64,000 bases of DNA from positions 186,001 to 250,000 of the forward strand of contig NZ_QWGE01000005.1 of the NCBI RefSeq assembly GCF_003576375.1, written 5' to 3'. Made by a program: the position numbers and the translations under genes. The notes below the pieces were generated by a model. The model saw only the letters and a program-made list of their open reading frames with translations. It was not told where the DNA came from and did not search any database. Source of the stretch: Pontibacter oryzae. Its GTDB lineage: Bacteria > Bacteroidota > Bacteroidia > Cytophagales > Hymenobacteraceae. Below, in pieces: positions 9,019 to 18,209 of this stretch; position 1 is the first letter of the stretch; the number at the start of each line of letters is the position of its first letter.

Positions 9019-10260
9019 ATGCTAAAGAACTACATAAAAATAGCCTGGAAGGTGCTGCTGCGGCGCAAGTTCTTCACCTTCATCAGTTTGTTCGGCATTA
9101 GTTTTACCCTGATGATTCTGATGGTGGTTACCTCGCTTTTCGACCACGTTTTCGGGCCGCAAACACCGGAGCGCGACACCGACAGGCTGTTGTTCGTGAA
9201 CTCGATGAAAGAGCAGAAAGAAGGTGGCTACACCAGCAGCGGGCCTCCCAGCTACTACTTCCTAAACAAGTATGTGCGCACGCTCAAAACCCCGGAGCAG
9301 GTTTCCATCAACTCTGTTTTCCATCAGGTAAACAGCTACGTCAACAACCGTAAGCTGGCCATCGATATAAAGTTTACCGATCAGGCCTTCTGGCATGTGC
9401 TGGATTTCAAGTTTATTGAAGGCGCGCCTTTTGGGCAGCAAGAGGTGAAGAGTGCCAGCCGCGTGGCTGTTATCAATGAGCACACCCGCCAGCAGTATTT
9501 CGGCGACGGCCCGGCCTTGGGCAAAGAGATCGTGGTAGACCAGGTTAGCTACCGTGTAGTGGGCGTGGTAGAAGATGTGCCGGTGCTGCGCCTAAACTCA
9601 TACGCCGATGTATGGGTGCCCATTACCCTTAGGAGCCACGAGTTTAACCGCGAGGGACTGCGGGGCGGCTACTTTGCCATACTTAAGGCAGCCACCCCCG
9701 CCGACGTTCCGAAAATAAAAGAAGAGTATGCTCACATGATGAAGGAACTGGAGCGGCAAAAAGGCGAAAAGGACCTTCAGCTTTATTCTTTCCCTGCCAC
9801 CATCCTCGAAAACTTTGCCCGCATGGTTCTGGGCCAGGGCGAGACCTCCGGGCTACGTATACTTTACGCGGCACTTACCGGTATTACGCTGCTCTTTATA
9901 CTGTTGCCTACCATTAATTTAGTGAACATAAACATCAGCCGCATCATGGAGCGATCCTCGGAGATTGGCGTGCGCAAAGCCTTTGGGGCCACTTCCAAAA
10001 CCATCATCGGGCAATTTATTATCGAAAACGTGTTCCTGACGCTGCTTGGCGGTTTGCTGGGATTTATACTTGCCGCGCTAGTGCTGTGGCAAATAAACAG
10101 CAGCGGGCTCATAGTATACGCCGACCTGAGCCTGAACCTACGCGTCTTTGCCATCGGTTTGCTGCTTTGCCTGGTCTTCGGCTTTATTTCCGGGGTTTAT
10201 CCGGCCTTTAAAATGTCACGTTTACACGCCGTGGAGGCACTGAAAGGAGGTTCTAAATGA
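9019..10260 (+). CDS. ABC transporter permease, FtsX/MacB type (first)
   Basis: 413 residues. One N-terminal helix (about 18-40), a large periplasmic MacB-like core domain (about 45-275), then three C-terminal helices with the FtsX signature around EIGVRKAFGATSKTIIGQF. This is the four-helix MacB fold in which the periplasmic domain and helices couple ATP hydrolysis to mechanical work on the adaptor and TolC channel. It begins two bases after the ATPase stop and overlaps the next permease by four bases (ATGA), so translation is coupled. Confidence 0.92.
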   Translation: MLKNYIKIAWKVLLRRKFFTFISLFGISFTLMILMVVTSLFDHVFGPQTPERDTDRLLFVNSMKEQKEGGYTSSGPPSYYFLNKYVRTLKTPEQVSINSVFHQVNSYVNNRKLAIDIKFTDQAFWHVLDFKFIEGAPFGQQEVKSASRVAVINEHTRQQYFGDGPALGKEIVVDQVSYRVVGVVEDVPVLRLNSYADVWVPITLRSHEFNREGLRGGYFAILKAATPADVPKIKEEYAHMMKELERQKGEKDLQLYSFPATILENFARMVLGQGETSGLRILYAALTGITLLFILLPTINLVNINISRIMERSSEIGVRKAFGATSKTIIGQFIIENVFLTLLGGLLGFILAALVLWQINSSGLIVYADLSLNLRVFAIGLLLCLVFGFISGVYPAFKMSRLHAVEALKGGSK

Positions 10261-11438
10261 TACGCCATCTCTTTAAACTGATCTGGAACAGGAAGAAAAG
10301 CAACTTCCTGCTCATCACGGAGATTTTCTTCTCCTTTATGGTGCTGTTTGCGGTGCTGAGCTTTGTGGTGCACAATGTGCGCAATTACACTAAACCGCTG
10401 GGCTTTACGCATGATAACGTCTGGCTGCTAAGCATGCGCCCTAGCTCGGACTCCGCGGCCCTTAACCGCCAGAACCTCGAGCAGGTGCTACAGCGGCTTA
10501 AATCTTACCCGGAGGTTGCAAACATCTCGCTTACCTCTAACAACGCGCCATTCTCGTTTAGCATCACCTCCAACGCCATGACGTACGGGCAGGTAAAAGA
10601 CGTGCAGGCAGACTACTATGAGGTGCAGGACGACTTTCAGGAACTGATGCAAGTGCCGTTGAAAGTGGGGCGCTGGTTTGGCCCGCAGGATGACGCCTCG
10701 AACCATGAACCTATCGTAATAAACCAGCAGCTCCAGGAAAAGCTCTTCGGCAACGAACCGGCCATCGGCAAACTGATCCCGATCACCGATTCATCAAGCT
10801 ACCAGGTGATAGGCATCACCGAATACTTCCGCGGCGCCGGCGAGTTCGCGTCCGATGCTCCTGCCATGCTTACGCGCATAAACTTCGCCAAACGCCAGGA
10901 CAAATTCTGGGAGAGTCTGCTGATAAAGGTAAAGCCGGGTATCGGCGTGGCCTTTGAGGAGCGCATGGTAAAAGACATTTCCGGTATAACCGGCGACTGG
11001 AACCTAGAGGTGAGCATGCTGGAGAAAATGCGCAAGGCCAAAGCCAAGGTTACGCTGGTGCCTATGCTCGGGCTGGGCTTTGTCTGTGCGTTTCTCATAC
11101 TTAACGTGGCGCTTGGGCTGTTTGGGGTGCTTTGGTATAACATTAGCCGCCGAAATAGCGAGATTGGCCTGCGCCGCGCCCTCGGCGCCGCTGCCAGCCA
11201 GGTGTATTGGCAGTTTATAGGCGAGGTGCTGGTGTTAGCCACCTTTGGTTTGCTGCTGGGCGTGTTCTTTGCGGCACAGTTTCCGCTGCTAGAGGTTTTC
11301 CAGGTCGATACCGAAGTGTACCTGATCGCCCTCTTTAGCGCCGTTTTCCTGATTTACCTGCTAACGGCTGCCTGCGCCTTTTATCCTAGCCGACAGGCTG
11401 CTGCCGTTCAACCCGCCGTGGCGCTGCATGAAGAATAG
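10257..11438 (+). CDS. ABC transporter permease, FtsX/MacB type (second)
   Basis: 393 residues with the same layout as the preceding gene: N-terminal helix (about 15-38), periplasmic core domain, three C-terminal helices and the motif EIGLRRALGAAASQVYWQF. The two permeases are divergent from each other, so the transporter is probably a heterodimer, unlike the MacB homodimer. The start overlaps the stop of the first permease. A 60-base AT-rich spacer separates it from the response regulator. Confidence 0.92.
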   Translation: MIRHLFKLIWNRKKSNFLLITEIFFSFMVLFAVLSFVVHNVRNYTKPLGFTHDNVWLLSMRPSSDSAALNRQNLEQVLQRLKSYPEVANISLTSNNAPFSFSITSNAMTYGQVKDVQADYYEVQDDFQELMQVPLKVGRWFGPQDDASNHEPIVINQQLQEKLFGNEPAIGKLIPITDSSSYQVIGITEYFRGAGEFASDAPAMLTRINFAKRQDKFWESLLIKVKPGIGVAFEERMVKDISGITGDWNLEVSMLEKMRKAKAKVTLVPMLGLGFVCAFLILNVALGLFGVLWYNISRRNSEIGLRRALGAAASQVYWQFIGEVLVLATFGLLLGVFFAAQFPLLEVFQVDTEVYLIALFSAVFLIYLLTAACAFYPSRQAAAVQPAVALHEE

Positions 11439-11498
11439 CGGCCCAGATTGCCATAATTGTTTATATTTATATTTCAAACCTGATTTCATACATCCACC

Positions 11499-12878
11499 AT
11501 GATCCTGATTGTAGACGACGATGTTGCCATTCGTGCCTCGCTTGGGCTGCTCCTAAAACAGAACGGTTACAAAACCCGTGAAGCCTCGGACCCCAACGAA
11601 GCGCTCGCGCTGGCTCAGCAGCATGCCTTCGAGCTCGTGATCATGGATATGAATTTCTCTATTGATACCACCGGGCATGATGGCATTGCGTTGCTGGAGC
11701 AGTTCAAGGCACGTTATCCGCAACTGCCCATCATACTTATAACCGGCTGGGGATCCATTAGCCTGGCCGTGGAGGGTATGCGCCTGGGGGCCTTTGATTT
11801 CATCACCAAGCCCTGGAGCAACGACTACCTGCTGCAGTCTGTGCAAACAGCTCTCAGCCTGTCTGCGCAAACGCAGGATGCTGGCACATCGCTCTCGCGC
11901 AGCAAGCTGGACAAGCAGTATGATTTCGGAAACATTATTGCCCAGGACCAGCAAATGCTGCAAATCCTGAAAAAGATAGGCCAGATTGCCCCAACCGATG
12001 CCTCAGTGCTGATTGAAGGCGAAAGCGGCACCGGCAAGGAGCTGATTGCGGAGGCTATCCACCGGAACAGCCTCCGCAAATCGCAGCCTTTCGTTAAGGT
12101 GAACCTTGGCGGCATATCCTCCACCCTGTTCGAGAGCGAGATGTTCGGGCACAGGCGCGGCGCCTTTACCGATGCCAAATCGGACCGGGCAGGCCGCTTT
12201 GAGCTGGCAAACAAGGGCACCATTTTCCTGGATGAGATTGGCGAGCTGGACATGGGCAGCCAGGTAAAGCTGCTGCGCGTGCTCCAGGACCGGACCTACG
12301 AGGTACTCGGCGACAGCCGCTCCCGCAAGCTCGACATCCGGGTGGTTTGCGCCACCAACCGCGATCTGGCAAAGCTGGTGGAGGAAGGCAGGTTCCGGGA
12401 GGATCTATACTACCGCATCAACCTGATCAAGATAAAACTCCCTGCCCTGCGCGACCGGGAAGAGGATATTCCGCTATTGGTGCAGTACTTTGTGGCTAAC
12501 CTTCGGCTTACCTATAACCGCCCGCAGCTACAGGTAAGCCCGCGCGCGTTGCAATGGCTAAAAAACCTGCACCTGGCAGGCAACATCCGCGAGCTCAAGA
12601 ACCTGGTGGAGCGTACCATGTTGGTGGCGGAAAACGACATGCTGGAAGCCGACGATTTCAAGGCGCAGGCGCAGCAAAGCCCCGCCAAGCCCGGCGACAA
12701 GAACCTACCCGCCGTAGGCACCATGACGCTGGAAGAACTGGAGGCATCCATGATCCGGAAATCCATGCGCTTTTACCATAACAACATCAGCAAAGTGGCC
12801 CGCGCGCTGGGCCTGAGCAGGGCCGCCCTGTACCGCCGCCTCGACAAGTTTAACATCCCCTATGACCCTGCGGACTAA
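11499..12878 (+). CDS. Sigma-54-dependent response regulator (NtrC family)
   Basis: 459 residues in three domains. Receiver domain at 1-120 with the acidic pocket DDD at 6-8 and the phosphoacceptor Asp50 in VIMDMN. AAA+ domain at about 140-370 with Walker A GESGTGKE and the sigma-54 contact loop written GAFTDA in place of GAFTGA, a variant found in other active family members. C-terminal Fis-type helix-turn-helix at about 415-455 (NNISKVARALGLSRAALYRR). Phosphorylation should let it open sigma-54 promoters; the best candidate here is at 5411-5426, before the export operon of which this gene is part. It overlaps the kinase gene by 17 bases. Confidence 0.95.
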   Translation: MILIVDDDVAIRASLGLLLKQNGYKTREASDPNEALALAQQHAFELVIMDMNFSIDTTGHDGIALLEQFKARYPQLPIILITGWGSISLAVEGMRLGAFDFITKPWSNDYLLQSVQTALSLSAQTQDAGTSLSRSKLDKQYDFGNIIAQDQQMLQILKKIGQIAPTDASVLIEGESGTGKELIAEAIHRNSLRKSQPFVKVNLGGISSTLFESEMFGHRRGAFTDAKSDRAGRFELANKGTIFLDEIGELDMGSQVKLLRVLQDRTYEVLGDSRSRKLDIRVVCATNRDLAKLVEEGRFREDLYYRINLIKIKLPALRDREEDIPLLVQYFVANLRLTYNRPQLQVSPRALQWLKNLHLAGNIRELKNLVERTMLVAENDMLEADDFKAQAQQSPAKPGDKNLPAVGTMTLEELEASMIRKSMRFYHNNISKVARALGLSRAALYRRLDKFNIPYDPAD

Positions 12879-14169
12879 GTTCATACTTTTCGCTGTGTTT
12901 GTGCACAGCCTGCTGGCCATACTAACGTGGTACCTGCTGCAGCAAAACAAGTGGATGTTTCTGGGCATGGAGTTGCTCATACTTGTATCGGTGTTAGTAA
13001 CCGTGCAGCTTTACCGTTCTTTCTTTAAACCGCTAAACCTGATCCGGGCAGGCATCGAGTCTATCAAGGATAAGGATTTCTCTACCACGTTCACAGCCGT
13101 TGGCCAGCGCGACCTGGACGATTTGGTAAATGTGTATAACCGCATGATACACCAGCTGCGGCAGGAGCGCGTGGCGCAGGCCGAGAAAAACTTCCTGCTC
13201 GAGAAGCTGATACAAGCCTCGCCGGCCGGCATTATACTTTTGGGTTTTGATAACCAGGTGGAAGGCCTGAACCCAGCCGCCGAGCGCTACCTCGGCAAAA
13301 AGCTCGCTGACTTGCAGGGTTGCCACCTGAGCCAGCTCCCCGAAACCTGGGCCAGCCAGCTACAGCAGCTGCCCACGGGCCAATCCGTTACGTTTCGTGT
13401 AAACGGCACCTGGACCTACCGTTGCCACCGCGCCCACTTCCTGGACCGCGGCTTTCAGCATTATTTTATTTTGATTGAGGAGCTAACAGAGGCCATACTT
13501 CACAACGAGCGTCAGGCTTACGAAAAAGTTATCCGTGTCATGTCGCATGAGGTGAACAACACGACCGGTGCCATTAATTCCATATTTGGCTCTCTGCAAT
13601 ACTACGCGCCACAGCTAACACCCCACGACCGGCCTGATTTTGAGCATGTGCTGCAGGTTGCCACCGACCGCAACACCAACCTGAGCCGCTTTATGGCTAA
13701 CTTTGCGGATGTAGTGCGCCTGCCTCAGCCCAGAAAAGAACCTACACATGTACAAGAATTACTAACGGACCTGCAACGCCTTATTAAGCCAGAGCTAGAC
13801 AGACGCCAAATTACGTTGCATTGGCACCCTGCCCCTCAACCAATTTTTGCAAACCTGGATAGGCAGCAGATGGAGCAGGTTTTACTGAACATACTCAAGA
13901 ACGCCATGGAAGCCATAGGTTCAGAGGGCGAGATCACCATTGAGGCCGTTGCAACCCCACCTCACATCAGTATTACAGATAACGGTGGCGGCATTCCAGC
14001 AGATATTAAACAGCACCTTTTCACGCCGTTTTATACTTCCAAAAAAACTGGCCAAGGCATAGGCCTAACCATGGTGCGCGATATTTTAATGAACCACGGC
14101 TTTACCTTCTCCCTCAGCGATACTGGAAACGGCCTTACTTCCTTTATTATCAATTTACATCAGCAGTGA
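12862..14169 (+). CDS. Membrane histidine kinase, partner of the sigma-54 regulator
   Basis: 435 residues. Two closely spaced helices (about 6-27 and 31-50) leave almost no periplasmic loop, so the signal is probably sensed in the membrane or cytoplasm. Then come a HAMP-like linker, a PAS-like domain (about 118-210) and the kinase core: His229 in VMSHEVNN, N box ILKNAMEAIG, G1 box ITDNGGGIP and G2 box GQGIGLTMVRD. The start lies inside the end of the regulator gene, so the two are translationally coupled and form a cognate pair. Together with the transporter this gives a closed loop in which the kinase may report envelope or efflux stress; the signal is unknown. Confidence 0.93.
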   Translation: MTLRTKFILFAVFVHSLLAILTWYLLQQNKWMFLGMELLILVSVLVTVQLYRSFFKPLNLIRAGIESIKDKDFSTTFTAVGQRDLDDLVNVYNRMIHQLRQERVAQAEKNFLLEKLIQASPAGIILLGFDNQVEGLNPAAERYLGKKLADLQGCHLSQLPETWASQLQQLPTGQSVTFRVNGTWTYRCHRAHFLDRGFQHYFILIEELTEAILHNERQAYEKVIRVMSHEVNNTTGAINSIFGSLQYYAPQLTPHDRPDFEHVLQVATDRNTNLSRFMANFADVVRLPQPRKEPTHVQELLTDLQRLIKPELDRRQITLHWHPAPQPIFANLDRQQMEQVLLNILKNAMEAIGSEGEITIEAVATPPHISITDNGGGIPADIKQHLFTPFYTSKKTGQGIGLTMVRDILMNHGFTFSLSDTGNGLTSFIINLHQQ

Positions 14170-14439
14170 TGAGCATTAATTGTGTTTATAAATTAGCCTT
14201 TCTTTAATTAAAGTTCCGTTCTAATTGGAACCATTTACCCCATTACTAGCACCCATCAATTATTCAAAATAGTATTTATACTATAAAATAAGCCCTAATC
14301 CGTAAAAATAATTTAACTTTTCAGGCATATCACTTTAATTTAAAAAGAATGTAACAAGATTGTTAAAAAAATCGTAGCGCGGCCATACAACCTATGTTGA
14401 TTTTATTTATATTGTACTTAATTGTTAGTCAAAGGAAAT

Positions 14440-14652
14440 ATGGAGTACAATATTATTATCGCACCTGACCTTGAGGGGTTAGCAGTAGAAGTGGCTGGTT
14501 TTCTGCCACAAGGATGGAGATTAAAGGGTGGTATTGTAGAGCATGGCAAAGGTTTTGCTCAGCAGCTTGTCCGGCAACCCAAAGATTCTGTGCGCATGCA
14601 GCAACAGCGTAAGCAGCCTGCAAAGCAGCGCCGCACGAAGTGGATTGAGTAA
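14440..14652 (+). CDS. Small DUF1737-like protein
   Basis: 70 residues from the ATG at 14440; the frame extends to a TTG 18 bases earlier. The first half (MEYNIIIAPDLEGLAVEV, then GFLPQGWRLKGGIVEHG, FAQQLVR) resembles the DUF1737 domain, whose hallmark is a helix followed by a GWxxxGG turn and an aromatic/glutamine strand. The tail is glutamine-, lysine- and arginine-rich (QQQRKQPAKQRRTKW), unlike the domain core. Function unknown. A strong terminator follows at 14687, so it forms its own short transcript between the efflux and exopolysaccharide operons. Confidence 0.7.
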   Translation: MEYNIIIAPDLEGLAVEVAGFLPQGWRLKGGIVEHGKGFAQQLVRQPKDSVRMQQQRKQPAKQRRTKWIE

Positions 14653-14686
14653 ATACATTATATAAACACCACTTTTAGCTAAAGTC

Positions 14687-14737
14687 AAAGCCATTTCTGA
14701 ACTTACCATTCGGTAACTCAGAAATGGCTTTTTTATT
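14687..14737 (+). terminator. Strong rho-independent terminator after the DUF1737-like gene
   Basis: AAGCCATTTCTGA (14688-14700) pairs with TCAGAAATGGCTT (14718-14730), with an inner stem TTACC/GGTAA closing the loop. The hairpin is followed by TTTTATTT. The total stem is about 18 bp. It should isolate the exopolysaccharide operon from upstream transcription. Confidence 0.92.
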
Positions 14738-14931
14738 TCCCTATTACCTCGCTCTGAAGCCCGTATAAGGCGAGCCTCCCCTTCCCAGCCATACTATAGG
14801 CCTGCACATTTATTAAATATTCAAAATATTACCTATAAAAAGCATCTTTTTAAGCGGGGTAAAGTATATAAGCCTAAGCCGATTTTTCCGGCAGTTCACA
14901 GTAAAAATCTAATCACTTAAACCAAAGCAAT

Positions 14932-14969
14932 TTATACGTGTGTGGCACATGGCTGCCCTATACGTATAA
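14932..14969 (+). promoter_or_regulatory. Inverted repeat in the leader of the exopolysaccharide operon
   Basis: TTATACGT (14932-14939) and ACGTATAA (14962-14969) are perfect complements 22 bases apart, ending 12 bases before the ATG at 14982. It could be an operator or an mRNA hairpin that covers the start region. There is no T tract, so it is not a terminator. Confidence 0.4.
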
Positions 14970-14981
14970 GCACCCTTAACC

Positions 14982-15746
14982 ATGAGAAATTTTATTTGCT
15001 TTCTCTTGCTACTGCTATTAGCCGCCTCCTGCGTTACAAAGAAAGAGCTCGTTTACATGCAGAATCCTGATTTTAAGCCTTATGTACCCACAGAGTTCAA
15101 AACCCGGTTCACTGCCTATAAACTGCAAGCCAACGATGTGCTTTCTGTGAAAGTACTGAGCGTGGACCCAGACATGTCTAATATCTTCAATATTGTAAAC
15201 CCTAGCAACGCTTTTGGCGTATCCGAGCCCGGTAGCATGTACCTGAGCGGCTACACCATCGACAACGAAGGCTTTATTAATTTACCAACCGTTGGCAAAT
15301 TAAAGGTAGAGGGACTGACAACATCGCAAACACAGGACCTGATCCAGAGTAACCTGAATCGCTACATCATGGATGCAACTGTGGTTGTAAAGCTTATCAG
15401 TTTCAAAATAAGCGTATTAGGCGCGGTTAGAAATCCGGGGTATTTTTATATCTACAACGAAAAGGCAAACCTGTTGGAGGGCCTTAGCCTTGCTGGCGAT
15501 TTGACCGATGCAGCCAATCGTGGAAGCGTAAAGCTCATCCGCCAAAAAGATGGCGCATCGGAGGTGGTCTTGCTAGACCTCAAAGATCCTAACCTCGTAC
15601 AATCACAGTATTATTACCTGATGCCCAACGATGTAATTTATGTGGAGCCTCTTGAGACACAGCTAAAGCGTAACAACCTGGTGATTGTGAATGCCGTGCT
15701 TGGGGTAATATCTACAGGGGCACTATTATATAATTTGTTTAAGTAA
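14982..15746 (+). CDS. Polysaccharide export lipoprotein (Wza-like)
   Basis: 254 residues. A lipoprotein signal ends at LLAASC, so the mature protein starts with Cys19 or so and is lipid-anchored. The poly-export domain follows (YKLQANDVLSVKVLSVDP, GFINLPTVGKLKVEGLT), then an SLBB domain (ISVLGAVRNPGYFYIYNEK, LLEGLSLAGDLTD) and a C-terminal hydrophobic segment (about 230-250) that may form the outer-membrane helix. This is the layout of Wza, the octameric channel that carries capsule or exopolysaccharide across the periplasm and outer membrane. It is shorter than E. coli Wza, as is normal in Bacteroidota. It is first in the exopolysaccharide operon, four bases before the kinase gene. Confidence 0.93.
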   Translation: MRNFICFLLLLLLAASCVTKKELVYMQNPDFKPYVPTEFKTRFTAYKLQANDVLSVKVLSVDPDMSNIFNIVNPSNAFGVSEPGSMYLSGYTIDNEGFINLPTVGKLKVEGLTTSQTQDLIQSNLNRYIMDATVVVKLISFKISVLGAVRNPGYFYIYNEKANLLEGLSLAGDLTDAANRGSVKLIRQKDGASEVVLLDLKDPNLVQSQYYYLMPNDVIYVEPLETQLKRNNLVIVNAVLGVISTGALLYNLFK

Positions 15747-15750
15747 ACGA

Positions 15751-18123
15751 ATGAAGAAAAATAAACAAGAGCATGAAATTGACCTAAAGAGCTGGCTCTT
15801 TAAATTCAGGTCTAAATGGTACCTTTTTGCTGCTTTCTCTGTGATCGCCCTGGCGGCTGCTTACGTGTATGTAAAGAGCTCCCCGCGTATATTTGAGTAC
15901 CAGTCTACCTTGTTGCTCGGAGACCAGCAAACGGGCTCTAAAAAAGCGCAGGAATTGCTAGAAGTGCTTGATGTGCAGAGCAAAGGTATAAAAGTGGAAG
16001 ATGAGATTGGCTTGCTGCAGTCCGCCGAAATGGTAAAACAGGCCCTGAGCAAACTTGATTTCTCTGTATCATACTATAAAGTAACTAACCACTGGCTCAA
16101 CAACATCACCAACCTAGAAATTGAGGAGCAATACGAAACCGCACCCTATGTGGTGGACCTTGATACTACTTCGTATCAGTTGGTTGATATTCCCTTAAAG
16201 GTGCGCCTGCTGGATGACAACACGTATGAGCTTACCATTGAGAGTGAAAACGTACCGCGCTATGATTTCCGGACCCATTCCATAGTAGGCTCTATTCCCT
16301 CTATCGAGTTTAAGAAAACCTTAAATTTTGGGGAAGCTTATAAAGACGGTAATCTCAGCTTTACGCTGCACCGCAGCAAGGTAGAAGATACCAAGCCAGG
16401 CAAAGAGTACTACTTCGTGATCAATAGCCTCGAAAGCCAGGTTAAGCAGCAGCAAAACGCCCTTTCGGTAACGCCAATAGAGCGTGAGGCACGCGTACTG
16501 GTTTTAAAGAGCAAAGGCAGCATCCCGGATAAGCAGATTGCTTTCCTCAACACGCTAATGTCGGAGTACGTGGCCAACGACCTGAAGGAGAAGAACCACA
16601 ACGGCCTTAAAACCCTGGAGTTTATTGACAGCCAGTTAGGCACACTCTCTGACTCGCTCCGCCAAAGCAAACAGGCGCTTTCGTCGTTCCGCTCAAACAA
16701 CCGTATTGCTAACATTAATGTGCAGTCAAATATCAACTATGAGAAACTCTCGCAGTTAGAGGCCGAGCGCGCGCGCCTGAATACCGACCGTACGTATTAT
16801 GCCAACATACTCGACCAAATTAAGAACGGCAACGGTATTGCACAATCGGTTTCGCCAACGGTGGCAGGTATTCAAAGCCCTATCCTAAACAACTTGTTTC
16901 TGCAGCTTGCTGAGCTTAACCAGAAAAAGGCCGGCTACAGGGTAAATGCCACGGCAGATAACCCAATGCTGCGCAAAATTGAGGGAGAAATTGAAAACAC
17001 CCGCGGTGCAATTGTAGCTAACCTGCAAAACTTAATTGAGTCGGCTGATATATCGATCAACAACGTGAATGGGCGCATCGGCAAGATAGAATCAAACTTA
17101 GCCTCATTACCGGAAAACGAGCGCAAGCTGATGGACTTGCAAAGCCAGTCTGAGTTTATCGACAAAAAGTATGATTTCCTGCTGGAGAAACGTGCCGAGG
17201 CAGCTATTGCCCTCGCCACCAACGCCACCGACAAGAAAATTGTGGACCACGCCTCTATGGTGGGCAACGCCCCGGTAAACGTTAAGCCTAAAATGATTTA
17301 CCTGTTGGCACTGCTTATCGGCCTGGCCATACCTGCCGGTTTCATTGTGCTGATGGATAATGTGGATAACACTATCCAGGGCAAAAACGATTTGGGCAAC
17401 ATCACTAACATACCTTTCCTAGGTGTGGTGGCGCATGGCAGCAAGTCAGACAAACTGGCTGTGCTAAATAACCAGCGCTCTGCCATCGCTGAGTCGTTCA
17501 GGTCCATACGCATTAACCTGCAGTACCTGATGTCTAACAGCAACTTTAAGGTGATTGGCGTTACATCGTCTATCTCTGGCGAAGGCAAGACTTTCTGTTC
17601 TGTTAACCTCAGCTCGGAATTGGCTATGTCGGGCAAGCGTGTAGTACTGATTGAGTCGGATATGCGTAAACCCACGTTTGGCAAATACTTCCCGGTATCA
17701 GAATCTGTTGGCTTATCTTCTTTCTTAACACAGGGCCTACCATTGGAAGAGGTTATTCAGAAAACAGAGGTGGAGAACCTGGATATCATACCATGCGGGC
17801 CTATTCCAAACAATGCCCTGCATTTGCTGGAGCTTCCGAAAATGCAGGAGTTGCTAGCCCTGCTGAAAGACAAGTATGACTATGTGGTTATCGATACCCC
17901 TCCAATTGGTTTTGTGTCGGAGTACTTTGTGCTGATGCGCCATATGGATGTAAACCTGTATGTGGTGAAGCATAAGTATACTAACAAAGAAATGCTGACC
18001 CAGATCAACGATCTGTATGCGTCTAAAAAGGTGAAAGATATCTACATGATCATCAACGACCTGAACTACGACAAAACATACGAATACGGCTATAAGCGTA
18101 AAGGCAGTTACTATTACGCCTAG
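15751..18123 (+). CDS. Polysaccharide co-polymerase and tyrosine autokinase (Wzc-type)
   Basis: 790 residues. An N-terminal helix (about 20-40) and a second helix at about 515-535 frame a periplasmic Wzz domain with long coiled coils (about 290-490). The cytosolic BY-kinase domain follows: Walker A SSISGEGKT at about 606-614, Walker A' VVLIESDMRKP at about 631-641, Walker B YVVIDTPP near 711. The tail carries a cluster of seven tyrosines (NYDKTYEYGYKRKGSYYYA) that are autophosphorylated in trans. Cycling of this phosphorylation controls polymer length and export through the Wza partner. The first acidic residue of Walker A' is Glu, where Asp is usual. No Wzb-type phosphatase gene lies nearby. 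Confidence 0.95.
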   Translation: MKKNKQEHEIDLKSWLFKFRSKWYLFAAFSVIALAAAYVYVKSSPRIFEYQSTLLLGDQQTGSKKAQELLEVLDVQSKGIKVEDEIGLLQSAEMVKQALSKLDFSVSYYKVTNHWLNNITNLEIEEQYETAPYVVDLDTTSYQLVDIPLKVRLLDDNTYELTIESENVPRYDFRTHSIVGSIPSIEFKKTLNFGEAYKDGNLSFTLHRSKVEDTKPGKEYYFVINSLESQVKQQQNALSVTPIEREARVLVLKSKGSIPDKQIAFLNTLMSEYVANDLKEKNHNGLKTLEFIDSQLGTLSDSLRQSKQALSSFRSNNRIANINVQSNINYEKLSQLEAERARLNTDRTYYANILDQIKNGNGIAQSVSPTVAGIQSPILNNLFLQLAELNQKKAGYRVNATADNPMLRKIEGEIENTRGAIVANLQNLIESADISINNVNGRIGKIESNLASLPENERKLMDLQSQSEFIDKKYDFLLEKRAEAAIALATNATDKKIVDHASMVGNAPVNVKPKMIYLLALLIGLAIPAGFIVLMDNVDNTIQGKNDLGNITNIPFLGVVAHGSKSDKLAVLNNQRSAIAESFRSIRINLQYLMSNSNFKVIGVTSSISGEGKTFCSVNLSSELAMSGKRVVLIESDMRKPTFGKYFPVSESVGLSSFLTQGLPLEEVIQKTEVENLDIIPCGPIPNNALHLLELPKMQELLALLKDKYDYVVIDTPPIGFVSEYFVLMRHMDVNLYVVKHKYTNKEMLTQINDLYASKKVKDIYMIINDLNYDKTYEYGYKRKGSYYYA

Positions 18124-18150
18124 CGCCAAGCCACTTCAACATTACCAAAA

Positions 18151-18189
18151 AGCAGGCAGGTTACAGTGAAACGCTGCAGCCTGCCTGTT
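18151..18189 (+). other. Intercistronic hairpin between the tyrosine kinase and flippase genes
   Basis: AGCAGGCAGG (18151-18160) pairs with CCTGCCTGTT (18180-18189), with one G-U pair, across a 19-nt loop. No T tract follows. It may protect the upstream message or reduce read-through between the first two genes and the rest of the operon. Whether it works as a terminator is unclear. Confidence 0.5.
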
Positions 18190-18209
18190 ACCTTAATACC
18201 TAAACACGA

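Larger units (their letters stand above)
14653..14981 (+). other. Intergenic region with terminator and leader of the exopolysaccharide operon
   Basis: This 329-base spacer holds the terminator at 14687-14737, an AT-rich stretch around 14810-14880 that probably carries the operon promoter, and an inverted repeat at 14932-14969 just before the Wza-like gene. I could not fix a -7/-33 pair. Confidence 0.5.

Noticed and set aside
14944..14958. TGGCACATGGCTGCC as a sigma-54 promoter before the exopolysaccharide operon
   Set aside because: The -12 element has the wrong spacing (TGC one base early) and lacks GC at the right place.
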